DNA from: Kuschelorhynchus macadamiae
Taxonomy: Eukaryota > Arthropoda > Insecta > Coleoptera > Curculionidae
Assembly: GCA_030620095.1 (NCBI GenBank)
Contig: JAUTXW010002098.1
Span: 186,001-250,000 of the forward strand
DNA length: 64,000 bases
Reading direction: 5' to 3'
The notes beneath the pieces were generated by a model. The model saw only the letters and a program-made list of their open reading frames with translations, did no database searches and was not told the origin of the DNA. Positions within the stretch are counted from its first letter, which is position 1. The number at the start of each line of letters is the position of its first letter. Positions 11,513 through 22,934 of the stretch are shown in pieces. A program made the translations under genes and the position numbers.

Positions 11513-11990
11513 TCATTAGGGCAGACGAAATAAAAGTCAGCAATATTTTAGACAAAATATTAAACGTTAATATTGTTACTCTCACTTTTTGCTTTTATTT
11601 ATTATTTCAAATGCATTCAATTCAAAGCCAACATCTGGAATCTAAAAGGAAAATGTATTAGCCGAAGACCCATAGAATCCCTTTCGAGAAAATCGATGAC
11701 GTTTCACGTGGCGTTCCTCGTATGGGCAATCCAGAGTTAAATTACACCGAATAACGTAGAGAATACCAACCAGAGAATACTGTATTCGTAAAAAGGAATA
11801 AATCGACGCCTTCTCGACCTCAAAAGAAATGGGAAATGTAAAAGCCAAATAATGTTGATAAAGTACGCAGAAGATGCGAATTTTATATATTTTATACATC
11901 TGACATATCGCGTGTTACAATAATTGAAATTGATAAACATTATTTTATAAAAAAGCCATTTTATAACACTGAAATTATATCTTAAACATT
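11513..11990 (+). repeat. R1 dispersed repeat copy (5'-truncated)
   Basis: It starts abruptly at 'ctcattagggcagacgaaat' and then follows the R1 order through 'ccgaagacccatagaatccc', 'gcgttcctcgtatgggcaat', 'ccttctcgacctcaaaagaa' and 'tacatctgacatatcgcg', ending near 'ttataacactgaaat'. It abuts the truncated DDE transposase. The open frames here on the minus strand are repeat-derived. Confidence 0.75.
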
Positions 11991-12029
11991 ATTTTTCGTA
12001 AAAGGGACATATTTTAATCGTGAAAAATC

Positions 12030-13010
12030 ATCCTCCGAGATTTATTCAGATCTTCACGTTTTGGGGACCCTTGCCGAAAAACATATTTTCTTAATTCCGT
12101 CGGTCTGTCTATCTCTCCTTCTCTGTCTTGCACCAATTTCAAGTGCTACGTAAAAATTAACTGGTAAAGTTCTGGTACGATTCCAAGATGTCGAAACAAA
12201 GTGACGGCTTACCAAAATATTTATAAAATCAGCCTGAAAAACTACTTATTCCATCGATTTCAAATTTTGTGCAAGAATTAATTGTGATATAAAGATAAAC
12301 TGGTAAAATTGTGGTATAAATTCAAGGGCGAGGAACAAAATGGTAGCCAAAAGTCACCCTACCAGGATTTTATAGATTTTCACGTTTTAGGGTCCTTAGA
12401 CGCCATAAGGGATGTTATCTCAATTTCATCGGTATGTTTGTCGGTCTGTCTCTTCGTGGCTTTGCTAAGAAACTGCTCACTCAATTAACTTAAAATTTTA
12501 GTTGACGAAAATTAGGGGGCATGCGGGGATGACCTGGTAACATTTTGGTAAAAAATTCAATATGGCGGTCTAGTTAAATGTTAAAAAAAAATACTAAAAA
12601 AGTAATTATCCAATTTACTTCAAATGTTGCACAAAAATCGAGTGTCACATAGAAATGACTGGTAACATTTTGATACCAATCCAAGATGGCAAAACAAAAT
12701 GGCGGCCTAATGAAATATTCTAAAAAACATATTTTGTGCAAGAATTTAATGTAATATAGAGATACACTTGTGAAATCGTAGTACGAATTCAAAATGGTGG
12801 TTAAATTAAATGCTTAAAAAATCCAAGTAAAACATGAGGGAACAAAATGGTAGTATAATCTGTAATAAAACTACTTACTCAATTTATTTTAAATGTATTC
12901 AAAAATCTAGTGTGGCATAGTTAGAAACTGGTAAAATATTGGTACAAATTCAATATGTTGAAACAAAATAGCGCTTAATAAAAATGTTTGATGAAAAGAC
13001 TGTATATGTG
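12030..13010 (+). repeat. P2 dispersed repeat, multi-unit array
   Basis: The head 'cctccgagatttattcagat' is followed by 'tttcttaattccgtcggtct' and then roughly seven degenerate tandem units of about 115-130 bp. Each unit contains variants of 'aactggtaaa', 'ggtacgaattcaagatggc', 'gaacaaaatggcgg' and 'aaaactacttat...tcaatt'. There is no reading frame of interest. The unit order and spacing recur at 36055-36960 (inverted) and 59205-60050. Confidence 0.75.
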
Positions 13011-13114
13011 TGATACTAAATAAGTATGTGCGGAACTAAGTTGGATGACATTTTCACTAGTCGACTAAACGAAACTTACCGATTTTTAAAAAAAAATTGT
13101 TTACATTCTGGTGT

Positions 13115-13195
13115 GAGCTGTCATAGGCCCATAAGTAGAGCATGGGCTTGAGGTTGCAAGTTCGGCAGGCAATTTTTTTTTAGATTATTTTTTCT
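13115..13195 (+). repeat. tRNA-like SINE head, copy 1
   Basis: The sequence 'ggtgtgagctgtcatagg', 'aagtagagcatgggcttga', 'gttgcaagttcggcagg' followed by a T-run resembles a degenerate tRNA-derived head with A-box and B-box positions. Related heads with a better B box lie at 23783-23885 and 32795-32890. It is too diverged to be a functional tRNA. Confidence 0.45.
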
Positions 13196-13239
13196 ATGAA
13201 AATTTGTATGTACTCTGTTTTGATAAATGCAGCAAGTAC

Positions 13240-13770
13240 TAGATTCTGTACCATTAGCACTAGTCAATCCTATAAAACTATTTCAAATATATGATATTTA
13301 AATTTGTCAAAAATGGTAAATATCAAAAGTTATTCCTTACGAATAATTCCAAGTTAAACTGGGCTATCTTAACTGTATTTAGAGAGCTATAGGATACCAA
13401 TAGGCATAAAAGTTAAAAACCAAAATGTTGGATATACGCTATTTCATTTATTTTTGGAAAAGGAGTTCATTGCCAACTTATGTTTAGTAGTTTCAAGATG
13501 GCAACTATGCATAATGTGATGCATATTCCATTTAATATTTTTAAACTAATAGACATGTAGTGGTTAGAGAAAATAATGAAGTAAAACTTCCTCCATAGTT
13601 TCTCGTCCAAAACTACTAGAGGACTAGTGACCTCATTGTGAACTGGTTCCAGGATCCTACAGCTAAAGAAGTACCTAGAGAGTTGTATTTGAAACGAGAA
13701 AGTGTAGATCGATCATTTTCGGAGCGGTTCGTGTCCGCTTCGGTTTCTACAGGACGCCATAATATTGACG
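13240..13770 (+). repeat. P3 dispersed repeat, copy 1
   Basis: This about 530-bp stretch is collinear with 31790-32360. Shared landmarks include 'ggcactagtgaatactg'-like starts, 'gggctatcttaactgtattt', 'caaaatgttggata', 'tagtttcaagatggc', 'gcatattccatttaatattt' and a final 'tacaggacgccata'. The small open frame at 13638-13820 lies in it and is not conserved as coding in the other copy. Confidence 0.65.
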
Positions 13771-13920
13771 TTTTATTGCGGTGTAAAGGGCTTTACTTGT
13801 GTGTAATGTGTAATATATAGGTTAATATACTAAATTTGATTTTCCTATTATTTTTACTTTTCTTCTTTTGAGTTAGCTTAGCTGCCTAATGTTTTTTTAA
13901 GATGTATCCTCAAGGGACGA

Positions 13921-13948
13921 GGTTATGGCACAGATAAAACCAGACCAG
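13921..13948 (+). repeat. Inverted repeat flanking a LINE, left copy
   Basis: The word 'cagataaaaccagaccagat' here reappears as its reverse complement at 17885-17912 ('atctggtctggttttatctg'). The pair brackets the degenerate LINE and about 1.4 kb beyond it. No target duplication was recognised. Confidence 0.55.
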
Positions 13949-14094
13949 ATGCGAAAACTCCAGTACGCCTATTTTTATTTGTAATTATAGGAGAATCTAA
14001 AAAAAAATATTTAATATCATTTATTTCATAAATTCAGGATGCAACAGAACCTGGGTTCCAAATAGCACCCACTATATAAATATCAGACAATAAG

Positions 14095-16450
14095 CTAAAC
14101 CGAACTAATAAAATAATTATGCAGTAATACAACACTACAAACAACATTCAATAATAAGTATAACAGTGTTCCTATATGACGTTTGGGAAATGTTAATAGA
14201 GAAAAATAATTTTTTAATATTTTTTTGAAATTGAAAATAGTTATAGAAAATACATCCAATTCATAACAGTGTACATTAAATGGATTTTGCATTCTAACTA
14301 AAGGTTCGTTCTTTCCGAAACCCGTCCTACGAAAACGAATGTTGAACAAATCGGAATTTCTGAGATCTCTTCCGGGGATTTTAAAGTTCAAGCAGGAGAG
14401 AAGATAGGGGGAGTCGATGACATTGCTAAAGATTTTGAAAATAGTGAGCAAATCGGCAATTGTTCTTCTATGAGCGAGTGGAATTAAATTAAAATCACGG
14501 GCGACAAGATTTATAGGGCGATTAGTTTTGAAAGCGAGCATTTTAAGAAATCTTTTTTGTACTGCTTCGAATCTTTTGATATGAGTATTATATTGTGGAT
14601 TCCATATAACTGAGGCAAAAGACAATTTACTGGATACATAGGAATAGTATAGTGTTAAGAAAGCCTTTGGATTTCTAAAATCTTTACACGTTCTGGCGTT
14701 AAATCCTAGCATCTTATTTGCTTCGGCAATGTCCTTATCAAAAAAATGCAACCGGAAAGTCCATTGACTATCCATAATGACACCAAGGTCTTTTATTTTG
14801 TCTACTTTATCAAGAATATAATTATTGATTGAATAATCATGCTTAACTAATATCCTCTTTCTTGAAAAAGTAATAGATCTGCATTTTTTTAAGTTCAGAA
14901 ACAAGCTGTTATTGTGGCAGTATGTAGATAATATGTCTAGGTCTTGTTTTAGACAGTCACCTGGCGATTTAACAACGCAGTAAATTTTTAAATCATCTGC
15001 ATAAAGCAAAAAATTACTGATTTGAAAGCAATCTATTATATTATTGATATAGATGATAAAAAATAGTGGGCCGAGGTGGTTGCCCTGAGGAACTTCCGAG
15101 GTAGCCTCGAAAGTATTAGAGTGATACCCATTAACAACAACAGTCTGTTTTCGGTGACAAACGTAGGATCGAACCCATCTCGCAATTCCGGCTCACATAC
15201 CAAACTGATCAAGTCTCTCAATCAATATGCAGTCTACCTTTTCATGATTGTCAATGGCCTCGCAAATGTGTTGCGAATAGCAAAGCAGATTAGTCTCAAG
15301 CGATTTGTGAGGACAAAAGCCGTGCTGTTGCTCGATAATCAAGTTTTTTACTGTCAATAAAATATCTGAGTATACAATTTTTTTAAGCATTTTAGCAAAG
15401 ACTGATAATTTGCTAATAGGTATGTAATTTGACATGGCGGCTCTGTCTCCACTTTTGTGAATCGGGATAATGTATGCTAATTTCCACTTATTTTGAAATT
15501 GACCCGTCCGTAGAGATAAACTAAAAATAAGGCATAATGGTTTGGAAAGGTTAAACATTCATTTTTTGGAGAAAATTATCGGGCCCAGCTCCCTTATGAG
15601 TATTTAAACATTTGATTAAATCTATATTTTTTTGTTCAGAAACTAAGCTATATGTTAATAAGTTACCCAGAGTTGACGGCTCGTCTACATTATCATTGGG
15701 CTGCTCATAAACGCTTTTGAAAAAGTCAGCAAAGAGGTTACTTATGTCTCTATCGTCAGAGGCAACACGATCTTCAAGGTGAATACTTTGAGGAATAGTT
15801 ACAGAAAATTGTTTTAAATTTGATGTAAAGTTCCAGAATTGTTTTGAGTTAGAAATTATGTGTGTCTCTGAGCTCTGAATAAAGTCTCTGAAATCGCTCC
15901 TAATTATCTGCTTAGATCTACGTGGTAAACGGGAGAACATAGTATAGGAGAATCTATCATTATTTCTTTTAAATTTCTTATGATATTTGTTTTGTTCAAG
16001 AATGATCTTGATAGTCTCCGAATTTTCCCTTAGGTTTAGAAGTCGGGACATGCCTCTAAATAATTATATTGAGCTCCTTGTAAAATATTTCTACTATCTT
16101 ATCTAATTTCTTAGCGGCAAATAAGGTATCCCAGTTCATTAGTGACAAGTCCCGATTAATGGAGACAAAATATGCTTTACCAAAGCTCCAGACCATACGA
16201 GACTGGGGGAAAGTGACTGTTTGTTTACTATTTCAAGAAGAAAACTTAGAGAAGATGTGGGTCCCCGTTTACCTGTTACCAATCCGACCATACTAAATCA
16301 AAAATAGACGATGTGTTACATAAAATTAAATCCAAGGTCCTATCATAAATATTTTTCACGTTATTAAATTGCATTAAACTAAAATAAGAGAATGCATTAA
16401 TTAAGGCAGATGCCCTCTCATCAGAGAGTATAGAGATGTTTTATTTTGCT
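14095..16450 (-). pseudogene. Non-LTR retrotransposon (endonuclease C-terminus plus RT), degenerate
   Basis: Read 5' to 3' on the minus strand. The endonuclease tail is DERASALINAFSYFS, LMQFNNVKNIYDRTLDLIL and SFGKAYFVSINRDLSLMNWD (16450-16130). The linker is FSYTMFSRLPRRSKQIIR...FWNFTSNLK (about 16000-15800). RT finger and palm segments are WKLAYIIPIHKSGDRAAMSN (15500) and IIEQQHGFCPHKSLETNL (15350). The intact catalytic box LLYADDLKIY lies near 14990. An open 304-residue thumb and C-terminal region runs down to the stop at 14095, including SYVSSKLSFASVIWNPQY and NPFNVHCYELDVFSITIFN. Frameshifts occur near 15560, 15200 and 15010. An AATAAA on the minus strand lies near 14030. The organisation fits the jockey/CR1 group. 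The 5' ORF1 and endonuclease N-terminus are absent. Confidence 0.85.
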
Positions 16451-17880
16451 AGAACGAAAATGCCTGGTTTTAAGTATCTTTACTTGTTTTGTTCTGACAA
16501 AGATAGTGGGGGGAAAGACTTTATTCAGGTGCCCAAAATAAGTATATCTAAATGCATATCATAGATTTAACCAAGTATTTTTTACTTTGTTGTTAATAAG
16601 TCCTAATAAATGTTTTAGAGCGATATCTTGGGGTAAGGCACCTGGAAGAGCAGATCTTCTAGGAAGGAAAGCTATAATAATTACAAACTCGGGAATCATT
16701 TTGAAAGAAAATTTATTTCTACGACTACAACAAGCATCAAAAAGCTATACAATGATTCTATCCCATCAATTTTTTGTGGACCAAAACGATCTATTACTAA
16801 AGTAGGATCTGAAGGGCGTCCTCCAAAAATCGTTATATTATCAGGTTAGAAAAAAATATGTATAAAATAAAATATTACTTCCATATCTCCAAGAGATGGG
16901 GAAGTATAGAATCAAAACGTGTAAAAAACATCATTTCAGCGAAAAAATTCTGTCTATCGCTCTGTTAGTTTAAGCAATAAATCTCCAAAGAATAGGGCCA
17001 TCTATTTGAACTTTGGTACACAGGGAGTGGTTCATACGAGAACGGTTCGGATTGTTTTTGGGCAAAATCGGCTGAGGGGAAGGGGTGAAAACGGGAAGTT
17101 AATTGGTAATAAATAAGAATTTTTGTAAATGATCGTGTATTGTGTTCTTTTATGGATCTTTGGTTATATAGATTTTAATAATAAGGCCTCTTTGATACCT
17201 CTGTCTAAAGTAAGAGGTTAGGGAAAAAGGAGGATGAAAATTAAGAAGTGGAAAAATTGAAAAATATATCGTTTTATGGGTTCCCGGATATACAGACCCC
17301 AAATTAAGAACGTATTTGGTATTTAATAGTAACTTCAATAATGTTGAGGAGTAGAAAAGGAGGGTTGAAATTTACCCTTCCCTAAAAGAATGCAATGCAG
17401 GGCACAAACTTTTTCCGCTTTTATTATTGGCGTTATTTCACTGCTGTTCCAACTGTTTTTTCTTTTATAATTAATATACATTGGTTTAATTTAGATTTAA
17501 GGTTTTCTGAAATGACACACGATTTCTAAGATTTGTATTACTAATGCCATAAACATTTGCTCGTAATTTAGGCAGATTTTTAATAAGTATATCCGTATGT
17601 GTTTTGCATTTATAGTCGTAATTTTCAGTTTATTTGCCTAGAATAATATTGCATCAATAATAAATTATTTGTTTCAGTTGCCAATAAATGACATATTTAT
17701 TATAAAATGAGTGCTTTATGTTTGCTACCATTTTACAAACTTAACACGATTTAAATAGAACTGCATTGGTGCGGGCAACTTTTTAACACACGTTGCAATA
17801 GCTGTAAAGACATCTTGATGCAGACCGCTTAAATCTGACAAGTCAAGGTCATTGAAACTAAACGATAAATTTGACAATGT
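16451..17880. other. Unassigned interval, no gene seen
   Basis: There are only short background frames. The part at 16870-17120 has the texture of an insect dispersed repeat ('ctccaagagatggggaagta', 'ggggaaggggtgaaaacggg'), but no second copy is in the window. Nothing else was identified. Confidence 0.35.
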
Positions 17881-17884
17881 TTCG

Positions 17885-17912
17885 AATCTGGTCTGGTTTT
17901 ATCTGCTGTTAT
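17885..17912 (-). repeat. Inverted repeat flanking a LINE, right copy
   Basis: Reverse-complement partner of 13921-13948, with about 27 positions matching including the preceding 'tttcgaa'. It may mark the ends of an older element that carries or received the LINE. Confidence 0.55.
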
Positions 17913-17999
17913 GGTTCGAATGAAACGAAACATTTAAAGTAGGAAACGACGGTACAATAGATTTTCATTGTGGCAGAAGTTCACTCCCTCACTCATCAA

Positions 18000-18790
18000 A
18001 CTGCGTTTTGTATCGTTAAGAACTGGTTTGTCGCGAAAATTTACTTTAGATTTTTTGGCAAAAAAACACAGTTCACATTTTCTAAATCGCGGGTTTTATG
18101 AATAACCAGCATCTTAAAACCATCATACTTATAATAATTTAACTTAACGCAAAAGAGCTAAATAACAATAGAATACATTCCAGCACTAATACAGAAAAAA
18201 GAGAAATAAATAAAAATTAATTTTAAAACATCTATTAGGGTTTTTATTAATTAAACTCTAGTAGCCGCTTCTTGGCATAATTAATAAGGAATAAAGAAGC
18301 CTTTTTAATATTAGATGGTTATCAGAACAAACTTCTCCATCATGGCCTTCAGTATATATATCATGAAACGACATCACGAAATCCAACATGGAAATAACCA
18401 TGTCCTACTTCCCTCGATTAAAAGTTATACTTTACCTTAAAACAGTAGCACAAAGCAATGATGCACCTGAAAGAAATTTCGGAATGACTTTAACTATTTT
18501 TGTTTATTGTAATGCATGATATACGAATAAATATGACAGGAATCTTTAATTTAAAGAATCGTATTAAATATGCATTAGCTTGTCAACCTTTATAATATTT
18601 TGTATTAAAAGTATTTATTTAAAAAACGTATTATTCCAAATATTCGTCTAATAAAATGCAGGAATTTAAAATGTTAATGATGCCGCAAAACAAAGCATAT
18701 CTTCTAATAGCGAACGTGATTTTTTTTTTGAAAAAAAATATTTCTATGGCACTATGTAAATTTACATAAAATATTCTAGCGTTTCCTTCT
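18000..18790 (+). repeat. R1 dispersed repeat, 5' portion
   Basis: Collinear with 33230-33900 ('ttagattttttggc', 'cagcatcttaaaac', 'agcactaatacagaa', 'tctattagggttttt') and then with 4930-5130 ('caatgatgcacctgaaa', 'atgcattagcttgtcaacc'). It shows that R1 extends well upstream of the modules in the palindrome. It is non-coding. Confidence 0.6.
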
Positions 18791-19425
18791 TCTCCTCTAT
18801 TATTATTAATACTGATGATATTTAAAATATAAGTTACTGGCTTGAGTTTTTAGATTAAAATTGGTTTCTTGTATACCAAATTTTGAGGTCTAATTGTTTG
18901 CTACCTAAGCAGCCCAAGGAGCAATTATAGACACTTATTGGGCAAAGTGTCGACACCCTGTCTGAGGCCGAAATGGTGATCAAAATATATAACAAATAGT
19001 GCCCAAAATATACCCAAAGATTAGTTCAAAATATGCCTTTACTTTCACTAAAGTGTGTCCACAGTGTGACTTTGGTTTCCGGTATGTTTCTAAAGTAGGG
19101 CTTTAATATGACCAAATTGTTACTGATTTGTGTCCAAAATAATTTTCCTAGGTTTTTTTTACGTTTCTAAAACTGAACTTAAATATGCCTAATGTTAGCC
19201 TGCCTTTTTCCCAAAATGTTACAGAAAAGTATCTTTATCGTTGAGACACATTTTTATCCATTTTATATGATATAAAATTCATTAAGCTGCTTCCTCGACA
19301 ATTCGATACTGTCGATCGACTCTATTTATCGACATTGTTGATCAACAATTCGACAAAACTGCGTCTGCCCACACCAGAGTTGGCAGAAAGATTTGTCGAT
19401 CAGTCGAAATCAACATATCTGGCGA

Positions 19426-19857
19426 AGATGACGTTATAGTTGCTTCTGCCGCATATATTATTATCGCGACTAAAAAAAGAAAAATTGCACACAAAAGAAG
19501 ATTTTGGGTTCGACTAAGTCTTCAAGGTAGAACTAGATACAACGCTAGTAATTTGATAGAAGATTTAAAAAAAGATGACGTCAACATATTGAGCCTTGCA
19601 TACAGGTGTAACGGTAGTTTTAGAAATTTTTGTCGAAAGTGAATTTTAATATTTATTACAAAAAATCGGGCCAAAAATTTGTGAAGAAGACACCAATTAT
19701 AGACCTACCATTCCCATAACGGAGCGTCTTGCTGTAACGTTGCTGATTGGAGATTCGTACCACTCACTAATGTATCTTTTCAAAATTTCAAATCAGGCGG
19801 TTTCCAAAGTTGTTGTGGAGGTGTACGATGCCCTTATTGATGTATTACAAGATATAT
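19426..19857 (+). pseudogene. PIF/Harbinger transposase N-terminal fragment (HARBI1-like)
   Basis: The translation begins EDDVIVASAAYIIIATKK and continues HKRRFWVRLSLQGRTRYNAS, NLIEDLKKDDVNILSLAYR. After a frame change it reads DTNYRPTIPITERLAVTLLI and GDSYHSLMYLFKISNQAVSK, then VVVEVYDALIDVLQDI before a stop. This is the N-terminal half of HARBI1-like nucleases (RRFWVRPS...; the GDSYHSLMYLFRIS helix-turn-helix region). A GT dinucleotide follows at 19861, which may be a donor site. The catalytic DDE half was not found downstream, so the copy is deleted. The MADF partner gene lies on the opposite strand, as is usual for this superfamily. Confidence 0.8.
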
Positions 19858-20045
19858 AAAGGTAAGTACTTAGATTTACTAATATTTACGTGATTCATAT
19901 AAATATGAAATAATTATGGCTATTTCTTAGTAAAATTTTAACAACTAAAAAAAAATAAGCATAACAGTAGTAAAAATAAACAGAAACTAAAATAAAACTA
20001 AATATTTAAACCCTAAATTAAAATAGTGCTGCGCATATACGAGGT

Positions 20046-21223
20046 TTATTGTGACGTAGGGCGTTCTGGAGTTTGCAGTTGAGTAAGCAAATCATCTACA
20101 ACTTCATCTTCATTGATAGTAGCAGCAGTAGCTGATTATACCGGAGTTGGGGGATTAAAAAAAGAAGAGTATGAGGAATATGATTCCGGGGACTGTTGCG
20201 CCCAGTTAGTAAGCCACCAGAATTTGCTGGACTGGGAAAATATTGCTGTTGCTGAGACTAAGGATAATAGTGTTGTTGCTGAGCCTGAGGAAAATTCTGC
20301 TGCTGTGGTTGTTGTGCTACGGGATAGTTATAATTTCTCAATTTAGCTTGAAACATAAGCGTGCTTATTTTGTATTGCACTGTTGCTTGAGTATAAGTAG
20401 TGGACAAATTTCTCAATGTCACAGCTACTTCTTTGCCAAATATGGTAAACACATCTTTGGTTTTTTTTGCTGCTAATATTTGCGTCATTACCTCGTATGC
20501 TTGATTAACCAATGACTCAGCTCATCTCCTTTTCCTTGATGGTACATGGCCAAGAGTTGACGACTTGAACTGTTTTTTTTTTAGTTACATTTTCCTTTGC
20601 TTTTCCAATATTACCGGCATTTACATTACCATTCGTAGAGTCTTGAGAGTTGCTTTCTTCATTATTTAAAATGACATCTTGGGTATCATCATGCTCATCA
20701 GCAGTATTATCCACATCGTTGACATCTTCCACAGCATCCACCATCGATGAAATCTCTTATATAAAGATTTTTTATTTTAACTATTTTTATGCTCGCGAAC
20801 GTAATAAGAATATATTCTCAAAAATGAGGGCGTAACAGTGTACTAAACGCCCGGTCGTTTAAAAAATAAAAATACATAGATAGTTCTCAAAGTCTACGTA
20901 CCTCTGAATCCAACATCTCCCTGGACTTATTTTTGTTAAGTGAGAATTTCAAACTTTCAAAAGCAAACCATTCACTTTTATACTTTTATACACATCCTTT
21001 ATATTTTTCACTTCTCTTGCAAATTGACTTTAAAGATTTTTAATTTTTTAATCTTCTGTTGCTTCTTGACGTTAAATTCATTAGCAATTTCCATAAATGC
21101 ATCGTGCCTCAAGCTTCTTTACTTATATTTTTTGGTTTTAGAATCCCATAGATTTGTTTTCAATTTGTATGCCTCAATAAAGGCTATGACTTTATCTTAT
21201 TCCCATTCCATTTCTTCAACGAA
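20046..21223 (-). pseudogene. Harbinger accessory MADF-domain protein, degenerate
   Basis: Minus strand from 21223: FVEEMEWE, DKVIAFIEAYKLKTNLWDSK, RHDAFMEIANEFNVKKQQKI, then after a frameshift KSEWFAFESLKFSLNKNKSR and EMLDSEV. This is a MADF/Myb-SANT-like DNA-binding domain broken by several stops. Further down is an acidic Asp/Asn-rich segment (DAVEDVNDVDNTADEHDDTQ, 20744-20690). Then comes AYEVMTQILAAKKTKDVF (20500), with KEVAVTLRNLSTTYTQATVQ, and a Gln-rich tail (QQPQQQNFPQAQQQHYYP). It ends DDLLTQLQTPERPTSQ at 20049. Such proteins help Harbinger transposase enter the nucleus and bind DNA. That role is family knowledge, not shown here. Confidence 0.75.
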
Positions 21224-22526
21224 AACGCAGGACTACGATGTCAACAAGGCAAGACGTCACTGTGTACTAACAGTTTGTCGAATGTCAAATGTCGAAAACA
21301 CGTTCACACACTAAAGTCGATCGACTGCTACACTTTATGTTTACCGACAGGCGATGGAAAATAAATGGACACGTTGATCGATTTATTTTGTCGATCGACA
21401 CCGTCGGTTGCCACTTTGCAAACACACACAAACACAAAATATATTTATACTTAAAACAATTTAGTTGCACAATGGTCACAATATATTAATTATTATGTTT
21501 GTTTCGAATACGCCTCCAAATGAGAAATATGCATATTTAATAGGTAGGTATATGGGTGATACGTGAACCTAACTTATGAGTGTACTCAAAATTGCTGATA
21601 ATAGTGGACAAAATACTTCTCAAAACCACACGCGCTTTAAAAACAATAAATATTTTGAAACATTTTAAGAAAAACAGGTGCTAATATATTTTTGTATGAT
21701 TTCCAACAGCACATTGTGTAAGTTTTTGGTCAAAATGAGCCAGAAATTTAAATTAAAGATAATTTTATTTTCACCGCCATTGTTATCAGATTAAGCATTG
21801 TGGAATTTTCTTAACAAAACTTAGCATATTAATAATTGGGCCGAAATGAACATGTTGCCTATAATAGCCCCTTTTTGTTTCCAAAAATTACCTAACTGAA
21901 CACATAAAAACCGGAGGGAAACATTTTAGTTTCGGACACATTCTTACTACATGAATATTCTAACCTCAAAATTCTCAAATTTCAGCTGTTTTTTTAAATT
22001 TAATTTTGGATTTCCTCTACTTCATTTTTTGCATAATGGTAATAAGTTGTGTTTTGATAGTTCTACTATTTTTAGGCATTTCTTTTAAAGTTATTGTTGA
22101 ATCCGCAGATTCAACTTTATTCAATGGTCAATCTACTCATCTAAGGTAAACTAACACATTTTGGAAACAGAATGGAAACTAGGCGTATGAAATGAATTCA
22201 TATGGAGACCTTAAAATTATGCGTTTAAAATGTACTCATTCGGACAAAATGCAGACACAACATGTTGGAAAAGTGTCGGCAACATGGCGACCTAATTTTG
22301 TTACTGTGTCCAAATTAGCACAATATAAGAACGTTCTAGGTATTTGCTGTCTAAAAGATTACCAGTTAGGCACAAACTCATATTTACCACTACTGAGTTG
22401 ATATTGTGTCGACATATTTTTTAAAATTAGACACGGGGTCAAATAGCCCACGATTTCAAGAACAAGTGTCAACGCTATTTAGACACAAGAAAACTATGCC
22501 CAACTTCGAATACATTTTGCTCCTGG

Positions 22527-22790
22527 GGAAGTTACTCTTATATTTTGGTAGCATTCGCTTTATCATAATAAAATACATTTTTTAGTTACTTAAGGGATGC
22601 ATTTCAACCCCATGTCTCCATAGAATATTGTTCAAATTTTGTAGGATAATTGTTTGCTACCTAAACATGTTACTCCTAAATTTTGGTAGTGAGGCTTGTG
22701 AGGTTTATCATAAATATTATTTTTTTTATTTTCTAAGGGACGAATTTCAACCGCTTTTCCACATATCATTTTGTTTACGTTTTTACTATA
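22527..22790 (+). repeat. Tandem repeat units forming the target of the composite transposon
   Basis: Two units share 'gttactc..aaattttggtag', 'tttatcataa', 'agggatgcatttcaacc', 'catagaatattgttcaaatt' and 'aattgtttgctacctaa'. A third partial unit lies left of the transposon at 18840-18909. The period is about 140 bp. Confidence 0.6.
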
Positions 22791-22934
22791 AATAGTTTCC
22801 TGATGGGCTATATAAGTTTAATTTAAAATATGAATTTTACAGAAAAAAAAATGTTAAAAGTTTGCTGATCTACAAAAACATTGTATCGTTGTTGTTTTAA
22901 ACAAATTTTCGCATTTTTTAATGCTGAAATTTTC

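Larger units (their letters stand above)
18910..22523. mobile_element. Composite DNA transposon with degenerate TIRs and an empty-site paralogue
   Basis: The left end 'cagcccaaggagcaat' and right end 'attttgctcctgggg' are imperfect inverted repeats. Similarity extends inward about 40 bp ('ttgggca' in both). Each side has an 'aag' adjacent, consistent with a 3-bp target duplication. The flanks join as 'gtttgctacctaag' plus 'gttactcttatattttggtag'. This matches an uninterrupted neighbouring unit at 22645-22700 ('gtttgctacctaaac' ... 'gttactcctaaattttggtag'), which serves as the empty site. Internally it holds Harbinger transposase and MADF remnants (19426-21223) between inner inverted 'tgtcgatcgac' words near 19311 and 21391. 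It is therefore either one Harbinger-type element or a Harbinger nested in another transposon. Confidence 0.65.
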
